Assembly: GCA_021850555.1 (NCBI GenBank)
Contig: JAJZLX010000434.1
Span: forward strand, 1-5,322
Direction: 5' to 3'
Length of the DNA stretch: 5,322 nt
Source of the DNA: Pseudomonadota bacterium
Lineage (GTDB): Bacteria; Pseudomonadota; Gammaproteobacteria; Steroidobacterales; Steroidobacteraceae
The position numbers and the translations under genes are program-made. Positions 1 to 4,557 of this stretch are shown here, piece by piece. Positions within the stretch are counted from its first letter, which is position 1, and each line of letters begins with the position of its first letter. The notes beneath the pieces were generated by a model. It did no database searches, was not told the DNA's origin, and saw nothing but the letters and a program-made list of their open reading frames with translations.

Positions 1-1
1 G

Positions 2-655
2 CAGGCGCCGCTGTACGAAGTGTGGGATCGGATTCCGCTCTCGGCGGTGGTGCGGAAAGGTTCCTACACGGTGCCCTACCGTGAGCGGCTCGAGGCGCTC
101 GATGAGGCGCTGCGCGGGGCCTGCGCAGGCGCGCCGGTCCGCTTGATCGATACGCGCATCTGTAATTCGCTGCAGGATGCCTATGCTCATTACACGGAAC
201 TCGTTGCGGCGGGGGAGGAGGGGACGATCTTAAAGAGCCCCGAGCTCGTGTGGCGCGATGGCACCTCAAAGGACGCTGTGAAGCTTAAAGTCGAGGCCTC
301 CTGCGACCTCAAGATCGTCGGGATCGTGCCGGGACGGGCCGGAACGCGTACCGAGGGGCGCGCCGGCTCGCTCGCTTGCGAGAGCGCATGTGGGCAGCTG
401 CGCGTCGATGTCACGGTGAAGAACGAGGCGATGCGCGATGCGATCGATGCGGATCCGCAGTCGTGGATCGGGCGGATCGTGCCGGTGCTGTTCAACGAGG
501 TGATGCGCCCGGGGCCGAACAATCCGCTCCACTCGCTGTTCCTGCCGCGTCTGGAAGAGGCCGGCTACCGCACGGACAAGTTTGTCGCAGACGACCTGGT
601 GCGCGTGATCGAGCAGTTCGAGGCGGCGAAGGATATGCCGGACGTGGCCGCCTGA
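2..655 (+). CDS. ATP-dependent DNA ligase, C-terminal part (5' end outside window)
   Basis: This enzyme seals nicks in duplex DNA through a covalent lysyl-AMP intermediate, normally in replication and repair. The frame is open from base 2, so the GTG at 20 is an internal valine and not a start. The 217 visible residues carry nucleotidyltransferase motif IIIa (WDRIPL, residues 8-13), motif IV (EGTILK, 73-78) and motif V (KLK, 94-96). An OB-fold-like C-terminal domain follows (about 100-195), with GRAGSL at 119-124 and a late basic segment around SLFLPR and YRTDK. The catalytic lysine of motif I (KxDG) must lie upstream and cannot be checked. The motif wording resembles ATP-dependent ligases of T4/T7-type phages more than the NAD-dependent LigA of bacteria. 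The stop codon touches the start of the next gene, so the two are probably co-translated. The ligase assignment is strong; the phage subtype is an inference. Confidence 0.9.
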   Translation, partial: QAPLYEVWDRIPLSAVVRKGSYTVPYRERLEALDEALRGACAGAPVRLIDTRICNSLQDAYAHYTELVAAGEEGTILKSPELVWRDGTSKDAVKLKVEASCDLKIVGIVPGRAGTRTEGRAGSLACESACGQLRVDVTVKNEAMRDAIDADPQSWIGRIVPVLFNEVMRPGPNNPLHSLFLPRLEEAGYRTDKFVADDLVRVIEQFEAAKDMPDVAA

Positions 656-1477
656 ATGTCGGGCCAGGCGAAAAGCCGTGATTTCAGCCTGCTCTGCCAG
701 AGCGATCTGGCAGGAAGGGAGGAACGCGTTGCCCACCAGGTGGCAATGCTTGGGGATATTCCCCTGCGCCGGGCGGCGCTCGCGGAACTCGATCAGTGCG
801 CAGCCGATCTTGCTTCAGGAGCGTTCGTCCCAGTCGGAAGCGTCGAATTTGTGCGACGCGCCATGACATTCACGGGCATTGCGGAGCCTGAGAACCTGTC
901 CTATCCCAGAGTGCTCCAGCCGTACCTTCACCGCAGTGTTGAGCAGCGGGATGCCGGAACGGTGTTGGGACTCTGGTTCGTGAAGCCGGTGGACACGAAG
1001 GCGTTCACCGGGTTCGTGTTCGATACCCTCGACAATCCTGACCATCTGTCCTGCCGCGACCGCGCGCAGTACAACGCATTCCTGGCGCTCGATCCGCGCT
1101 CGCGCGTCTGGGTGAGCGAGCCGGTGTCCTGGGTGAGCGAGGTGCGCTACTACGTGCTCGATGGGGAGATCCTCGGCGAGGGTCGATACGACGACGGCCC
1201 GGACGATGCGCCGTTGCCCGATCCGGCCGTAGTGCAGGAGATGGCGAGCCGTTTCAGCGCAAGCCGAGGTGCGCCCGTGGCCTTCGCGCTCGATGTGGGC
1301 GTGCTCGAGGATGGATCCACTGCGCTCGTCGAAGTCAATGACGCGTGGGCGCTCGGGTTCTATAGCGGCACGCTCGCGCCGCGTCAGTACGTGCAGATGC
1401 TCTGGCGGCGCTGGCAGCAGCTGTGCGCCCCGAAGTTTTCACCGAAGTGGGGACCTCGGAGACCCCCATGGCATTGA
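656..1477 (+). CDS. ATP-grasp domain protein, R2K-clade-like (DUF4343-like)
   Basis: This is a probable ATP-dependent carboxylate-amine or peptide ligase with unknown substrate. The 273 residues show an ATP-grasp layout: an N-terminal region with VPVGSVEFV (58-66), the nucleotide-binding lysine segment FVKP (108-111) followed by a second lysine at 115, the strand SEVRYYVLDGEILG (161-174), and metal/ATP-binding segments ALDVGV (211-216) and LVEVNDAW (224-231). The acidic and Asn residues of the last segment are the usual magnesium ligands of the fold. These features match the R2K ATP-grasp clade, known mainly from computational surveys and seen in phages and bacterial conflict or modification loci. 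The ATG directly abuts the ligase stop and has no clear Shine-Dalgarno, so it probably depends on coupling. The first 30 or so residues look less typical, and a later start (for example ATG 746) is possible. The 3' end overlaps the next gene by 10 bases. Fold confident, function unknown. Confidence 0.78.
   Translation: MSGQAKSRDFSLLCQSDLAGREERVAHQVAMLGDIPLRRAALAELDQCAADLASGAFVPVGSVEFVRRAMTFTGIAEPENLSYPRVLQPYLHRSVEQRDAGTVLGLWFVKPVDTKAFTGFVFDTLDNPDHLSCRDRAQYNAFLALDPRSRVWVSEPVSWVSEVRYYVLDGEILGEGRYDDGPDDAPLPDPAVVQEMASRFSASRGAPVAFALDVGVLEDGSTALVEVNDAWALGFYSGTLAPRQYVQMLWRRWQQLCAPKFSPKWGPRRPPWH
1458..1461 (+). promoter_or_regulatory. Ribosome binding site deciding the start at 1468
   Basis: GGAG lies 6 bases before the ATG at 1468, inside the end of the ATP-grasp gene. 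It favours this ATG over the in-frame GTG at 1423, which would give a much longer overlap and has no comparable site. Confidence 0.6.
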
Positions 1478-2037
1478 CCTTGCAATCCCTCGCCGACGAA
1501 GTGCGCCCGATCCTCAACGACATCGGGCTCATCCACGACTTTTCGCTCGCGCGCATCGTCGGGGTGGCCGAGGATGATGACGATTATTACTACATCGGGA
1601 TGGACCACCGCGGCCGGCGCACCTACTACAGTGCGGTGGGCTCATGCGTGAGTCTTCGTCCTGGATACCCACCCGCCCGATATGCCGCGCTGGAGGGGAT
1701 CTTCACAATCAACGGCGGGGCGCCGGTTGCCGACCTCGAGATCGTGCGTCTCGATTCGACGGGCTACCCGAGCGGCACGCGGAGTGCGCCCGTGCCCGAT
1801 GAGGCGTCTCGCGAGCAGGCGCTCGGGCGTGCGCGCTTGGCGCTGGCCTGCGCCTACCAGGCAGTCGGGGCGGCACTGCTCGGGTACACGCCCGGCCGGC
1901 CCACGGATCGAGATGTCACGGATCTTTTGGACATGCTGTCGAGATGGGAGACCTACTCCGACGAGCAGATTCTCTCACTCCTGCCGTGGCCCAAGCGTTG
2001 GGTGCGGCGGGCTGGGCCGGTAGAGGCGCGTTCGTGA
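1468..2037 (+). CDS. Hypothetical protein, 189 residues
   Basis: I do not recognise this family. The protein is soluble, with no signal peptide or membrane segment. The N-terminal half looks alpha/beta: a helix at about 5-18, a strand around 28-34, a striking acidic-tyrosine run EDDDDYYYIG (35-44), then YYS and VSLRPGYPPARYAALEGIF, which reads like a small compact domain. The C-terminal half has a likely long helix (113-138, rich in Ala, Leu and Arg), then a helical segment around TDLLDMLSRWETYSDEQILSL, and a basic tail PKRWVRRAG. The ATG at 1468 is chosen for its Shine-Dalgarno. It overlaps the upstream gene by 10 bases and its TGA shares one base with the helicase ATG, so it sits inside a coupled run with the ATP-grasp protein and the SUV3-like helicase. 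It may work with one of them, but nothing in the sequence says how. Confidence 0.75.
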   Translation: MALTLQSLADEVRPILNDIGLIHDFSLARIVGVAEDDDDYYYIGMDHRGRRTYYSAVGSCVSLRPGYPPARYAALEGIFTINGGAPVADLEIVRLDSTGYPSGTRSAPVPDEASREQALGRARLALACAYQAVGAALLGYTPGRPTDRDVTDLLDMLSRWETYSDEQILSLLPWPKRWVRRAGPVEARS

Positions 2038-3629
2038 TGCGCCCGCGAGAGATCGTCGTCGACAACTTCGCCTGCGGCGGGCTGCGGAGTCTTGCGGGCG
2101 TTCTGCCCGCGCGCATCGCTGATTTCTATCCGGCCGCAAGAAGCCTCGTCCGCAAGCTCGTACTGGTGGTCGGGCCGACGAACAGCGGCAAGACGCATCG
2201 TGCGCTCGAGCGCCTGAAGCGCGCCGAGAGCGGGGTGTACCTCGGGCCTCTGAGGCTGCTCGCGCTCGAGGTCCGCGACCGGCTCGAGGCCGACGGCTTC
2301 CCGACGTCTCTCATCACCGGCGAGCTGCGCGAGATCCGCGAGAACCCTCGCGCCGCCTTTACCGCCTCCACCATCGAGATGACCGACTTCGATGCCCATG
2401 TGGATATCGCGATCATCGATGAGGTGCAGATGCTGGGCGATGCCGAGCGCGGGTGGGCCTGGGTGCAGGCGATTCTCGGCGTGCCGGCGCGCGAGGTGTG
2501 GATGCTGGGCTCGCCCGAGGCGCAAGATGCCGTGCAGACGCTCGCTCAGTACCTGGGCGAGCCGCTCGAGACGATCTCTACCGAGCGGTTGACCGAGCTC
2601 GAGATCGACGCACGCCCGACGCGATTTGCTGATATCCCCCCGCAGAGCGTGCTTGTGGCGTTCTCACGTCGGGAAGTGCTTGACCTTGCTGCGGAAGCGT
2701 CGAGCCAGCATAACCGGGACTGCGCGGTGATCTACGGGGCGCTGTCCCCGGAGGTGCGCACCGCGCAGGCCGAACGGTTCCGGCGCGGGGACGTCGATCT
2801 GGTGGTGGCCACCGATGCGATCGGCATGGGGCTCAATCTGCCGGTCAAGCATGTGCTGTTCACGAGTCCCACCAAGTGGGACGGAAGGGCAGAGACCGCG
2901 TTGCCCCGCGAGCTCGTCTGGCAGATCGCGGGCCGGGCGGGGCGGTATGGACAGCACGCGCGCGGGCATGTCGGTGCGCTCGACCGGCGCACACTCGAGT
3001 TTATCCGCACGGCGCTCGAGGCGCGGCCGGCGGCCGTGCCCAGGTTTTATCGGCAGGGCCCCACCTGGCCGATCGTTTCAGCCATAGCCGCAGCGCTGCG
3101 GTCGGAGTGTCTCGAGCAAATCCTCGAGTCGTTCCTGAGGCGAGCCAAGTTGCCCGACAACCAGTACTTCTCTGCCGCGCTCGGGGAGGACCAGATCGGC
3201 ATCGCCCGGATCCTCGACTGTGTTCACGGCTTGCCGCTCAAGACCCGACTGGCGCTCTCGGTTGCCCCAGTCCCCATGCTTGCGAGGAAACAGCTCCCCC
3301 GGGAATTCCTGTTCTTTGCAAATGCCATCGCGAACGGCGAGAGACTCCGGCTCGATGTGCTGCGGTATCACCTGCCTCCCGCGGCGGGCGCCGAGCAGCA
3401 GCGGGCTGAGTTCGCGGTGCGTCTCCTGAATCTCTACTGCTGGCTGCATTACCGATGGCCCGATGTTTTCCCGGATCTCCCCCGCGCCCAGGGTGCGATT
3501 CGCACGCTCGATGCCGCGATAAACCGCCATCTCGCCAAGAAGCGAGTGCGGCGGTGCGAGAGCTGCCGTCGCCCGCTCTCGCGCTTTGAACCGTTTCGGT
3601 ATTGCGATGGATGTTTCCATGCGTGCTGA
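2037..3629 (+). CDS. SUV3-like DExH-box RNA helicase with C-terminal zinc ribbon
   Basis: This is an NTP-dependent 3'-5' helicase of the SUV3 type. In mitochondria SUV3 works with an exoribonuclease in RNA decay and also unwinds RNA:DNA hybrids. The 530 residues carry the full motor: motif I GPTNSGKT (46-53), the SUV3-typical GVYLGPLRLLALEV (66-79), motif II DEVQ (128-131) followed by RGWAWVQAILG, motif III-like LGSP (157-160), VIYGALSP (231-238), motif V ATDAIGMGLNL (258-268) and motif VI QIAGRAGRYG (296-305). A SUV3-type C-terminal region follows, with ALSVAPVP (406-413) and LYCWLHYRWPDVFPD (466-480). The tail adds C507xxC510 and C523xxC526, a probable zinc ribbon that I do not know from human SUV3. 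The ATG at 2037 overlaps the previous stop (ATGA-type coupling), with GAGG at 2023-2026. An in-frame ATG at 1944 is rejected because it overlaps far more and adds no family sequence. All catalytic motifs look intact. Family confident; its role in this element is inferred. Confidence 0.92.
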   Translation: MRPREIVVDNFACGGLRSLAGVLPARIADFYPAARSLVRKLVLVVGPTNSGKTHRALERLKRAESGVYLGPLRLLALEVRDRLEADGFPTSLITGELREIRENPRAAFTASTIEMTDFDAHVDIAIIDEVQMLGDAERGWAWVQAILGVPAREVWMLGSPEAQDAVQTLAQYLGEPLETISTERLTELEIDARPTRFADIPPQSVLVAFSRREVLDLAAEASSQHNRDCAVIYGALSPEVRTAQAERFRRGDVDLVVATDAIGMGLNLPVKHVLFTSPTKWDGRAETALPRELVWQIAGRAGRYGQHARGHVGALDRRTLEFIRTALEARPAAVPRFYRQGPTWPIVSAIAAALRSECLEQILESFLRRAKLPDNQYFSAALGEDQIGIARILDCVHGLPLKTRLALSVAPVPMLARKQLPREFLFFANAIANGERLRLDVLRYHLPPAAGAEQQRAEFAVRLLNLYCWLHYRWPDVFPDLPRAQGAIRTLDAAINRHLAKKRVRRCESCRRPLSRFEPFRYCDGCFHAC

Positions 3630-3683
3630 GCGTCGAGTCGGAATTATCGAAGTACAGTGAGAAAGAAACGGGATAAAAATGTA

Positions 3684-3696
3684 AAACTCCAAGTTT
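3684..3696. repeat. Inverted repeat, possible operator half
   Basis: AAACT and AGTTT form a perfect 5-base inverted repeat around CCA. It covers the place where a -35 element would lie relative to the -10 at 3714, so a bound protein could affect transcription. It is short enough to arise by chance in AT-rich DNA. Confidence 0.3.
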
Positions 3697-3698
3697 AG

Positions 3699-3706
3699 GA
3701 CTAGTC
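3699..3706. repeat. 8-base palindrome in promoter spacer, possible operator
   Basis: GACTAGTC is a perfect palindrome two bases after the AAACT/AGTTT repeat and just upstream of the extended -10. Ribbon-helix-helix repressors often bind short palindromes of this kind, and the first gene downstream encodes a small basic protein that could be an autoregulator. The link is inferred. Confidence 0.3.
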
Positions 3707-3710
3707 TGTA

Positions 3711-3719
3711 TGTTATAAT
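3711..3719 (+). promoter_or_regulatory. Extended -10 promoter for the right-hand operon
   Basis: TGTTATAAT is a perfect extended -10 (TGn followed by consensus TATAAT at 3714-3719). No good -35 hexamer is found 16 to 18 bases upstream, as is common for extended -10 promoters. Transcription would start near 3726, about 8 bases before the ATG at 3734, so the mRNA would be nearly leaderless and would lack the GAAGG at 3721-3725. Confidence 0.65.
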
Positions 3720-3733
3720 CGAAGGTGTGGGGT

Positions 3734-3943
3734 ATGACAGCGAGAGCGAATGCCAGTGCGCAGGATGAACGCAGGCGGTGTGATCGAGAGCGAAAGCGCA
3801 AGGTGCGTAAAGCGATGCGTGCGCGGGGACTGCGACCGTACGAAGTCTGGGTGACGGACGAGGAGTGGCTCGGGGTGAAGCGCTACCTCGGCCGGTTGGC
3901 GAAGAGGCGGGAAGCGATAAATCGCGGTGGATCCGGAGGTTGA
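3734..3943 (+). CDS. Small basic protein, MazE-like/DUF3018-like, putative DNA-binding regulator
   Basis: The 69-residue protein is strongly basic in its first half (DERRRCDRERKRKVRK, residues 11-26). It then has RARGLRPYEVWVTDEEWLGVKRYL (29-52). The pattern 'RARGLRP, hydrophobic strand, helix' is what I recall of proteins annotated as MazE-like antitoxins (DUF3018), which are thought to carry a ribbon-helix-helix-type DNA-binding segment. No toxin gene is next to it, so a transcription regulator is more likely than an antitoxin. ATG 3734 is preceded by GAAGG with an 8-base gap, but the predicted transcript start lies after that site. In-frame alternatives are the GTG at 3725 and the ATG at 3815 (residue 28), which sits just before the conserved core. 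It is the first gene of the right-hand operon, one base from the next. The gene is likely real; the family is tentative. Confidence 0.65.
   Translation: MTARANASAQDERRRCDRERKRKVRKAMRARGLRPYEVWVTDEEWLGVKRYLGRLAKRREAINRGGSGG
3935..3939 (+). promoter_or_regulatory. Strong ribosome binding site for the coiled-coil gene
   Basis: GGAGG stands 5 bases before the ATG at 3945, inside the last codons of the preceding small gene. It rules out the in-frame GTG at 3927 as the start. Confidence 0.8.
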
Positions 3944-3944
3944 T

Positions 3945-4268
3945 ATGGCTCAGGCGATGGGGAATCAGTCAAAGGCAGGCGCGGCGGGCTCGCCGGCTGC
4001 ACAGCGGCTCGAGGAAGCGAAGGCGCGGCACCGGCAGATGATCGAACGGCGCGCCCGGGCGCAGGCTGACTTCGAGGCCGCGGAGCGCCAGTTGAAAGAG
4101 GCACGCGAGGAGGCCGAGCAGGAGTTCGGCACGGGGGATCTGGCGAAGCTGCGCAAGCTCTACGCGGATCGCGAGCGTGAGAACGAGCAGGCCGTAGACA
4201 AGTTCGTGCGCGCGCTCGATGAGCGCGAGGCTGCGCTGAAGCAAGCGGAGGCGGCGCTCGCCTCGTAG
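3945..4268 (+). CDS. Small two-helix coiled-coil protein
   Basis: I do not recognise a named family. The 107 residues are highly charged and almost entirely helical. A flexible Ala/Gly-rich start (1-17) leads to helix 1 (about 18-60, with RLEEAKARHRQMIERRARAQ at 21-40), a break at FGTGD (61-65), and helix 2 (66-105, ending DEREAALKQAEAALA). This would fold as an antiparallel helical hairpin. There is no signal peptide or membrane segment. The ATG at 3945 has a near-perfect Shine-Dalgarno and lies one base after the previous stop. The gene sits between a putative DNA-binding protein and, two genes on, an SMC-type ATPase whose own visible coiled coil is short. It could therefore be a partner or arm for that ATPase, or a DNA-binding or scaffold protein. 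The partner idea comes from gene order only. Confidence 0.78.
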   Translation: MAQAMGNQSKAGAAGSPAAQRLEEAKARHRQMIERRARAQADFEAAERQLKEAREEAEQEFGTGDLAKLRKLYADRERENEQAVDKFVRALDEREAALKQAEAALAS

Positions 4269-4282
4269 GCGGGCGGGAACGC

Positions 4283-4555
4283 ATGCAGAGCTTGTCCGAC
4301 TCGCCCCCGGTCCTGCCGGCGAAACTGGCGTACTGCGCCAGTGACGAGCAGCGCCTGGCGTGGGTGCGCGCGGCGCTTCTCGCCGGACGCACGGTGACTG
4401 ATGTCGGGCTCTGGCTTGGGGGTGTCGATGACTCCAAAGCGCTCGTGAGACGGATCATACGGGGGGATTGTCCGGTATTGACTTTTCGCAAGAAGGTTCA
4501 GGATGCGGCGGGTGAGTGCTGCACGGTCATGGCGTGGCGGTTGCGGGAGGGCTAG
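4283..4555 (+). CDS. Small protein, possible winged helix-turn-helix (HTH_39-like)
   Basis: The 90-residue protein has a short disordered start (1-12). From residue 22 on it has a helix (EQRLAWVRAALLAG), a second helix with the turn TVTDVGLWLGG (38-48), a third helix DSKALVRRIIRGDCP (50-64), and a probable beta wing, VLTFRKKVQDAAG to TVMAWRLRE (65-89). This order (helix, 'AG.TVT' helix, arginine-bearing recognition helix, two-strand wing ending in W/Y.L) resembles small phage winged-HTH domains of the HTH_39 type. That is from memory, not a search. Three cysteines (C63, C79, C80) do not form an obvious metal site. ATG 4283 lies 14 bases after the previous stop; only a weak GGGA at 4275-4278 precedes it, so coupling is likely. 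It ends 2 bases before the ATPase gene. It could be a DNA-binding partner or regulator of this operon. Confidence 0.7.
   Translation: MQSLSDSPPVLPAKLAYCASDEQRLAWVRAALLAGRTVTDVGLWLGGVDDSKALVRRIIRGDCPVLTFRKKVQDAAGECCTVMAWRLREG
4545..4550 (+). promoter_or_regulatory. Ribosome binding site for the ATPase gene
   Basis: GGGAGG lies 7 bases before the ATG at 4558, within the last codons of the upstream gene. It fixes this ATG as the start of the ATPase and so supports the unusual domain order as the true N-terminus. Confidence 0.8.
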
Positions 4556-4557
4556 GC

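Larger units (their letters stand above)
3630..3733 (+). other. AT-rich intergenic region, operon boundary
   Basis: These 104 bases are clearly richer in A+T than the coding DNA around them, and this is the only gap longer than 14 bases in the window. They contain the promoter and palindromes listed separately. I see no convincing hairpin followed by a T run, so there is no supportable intrinsic terminator for the helicase operon and read-through into the next genes is possible. Confidence 0.7.

Noticed and set aside
1944..2036. N-terminal extension of the helicase from ATG 1944
   Set aside because: It would overlap the preceding gene by 94 bases and add 31 residues with no family resemblance. 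ATG 2037 has the typical stop/start overlap and a usable GAGG.
3630..3690. Intrinsic terminator after the helicase
   Set aside because: No stable GC hairpin followed by a T run was found. The AT-rich stretch alone is not enough.
3078..3801. Minus-strand frames of 204 and 187 residues crossing the helicase end and the intergenic region
   Set aside because: They run opposite well-supported helicase codons and contain no recognisable domain. No promoter or ribosome binding site was seen for them.
3734..3943. Antitoxin of a toxin-antitoxin pair
   Set aside because: The protein resembles MazE-like proteins, but the next gene encodes a long coiled coil with no toxin features, so a pair is not supported.
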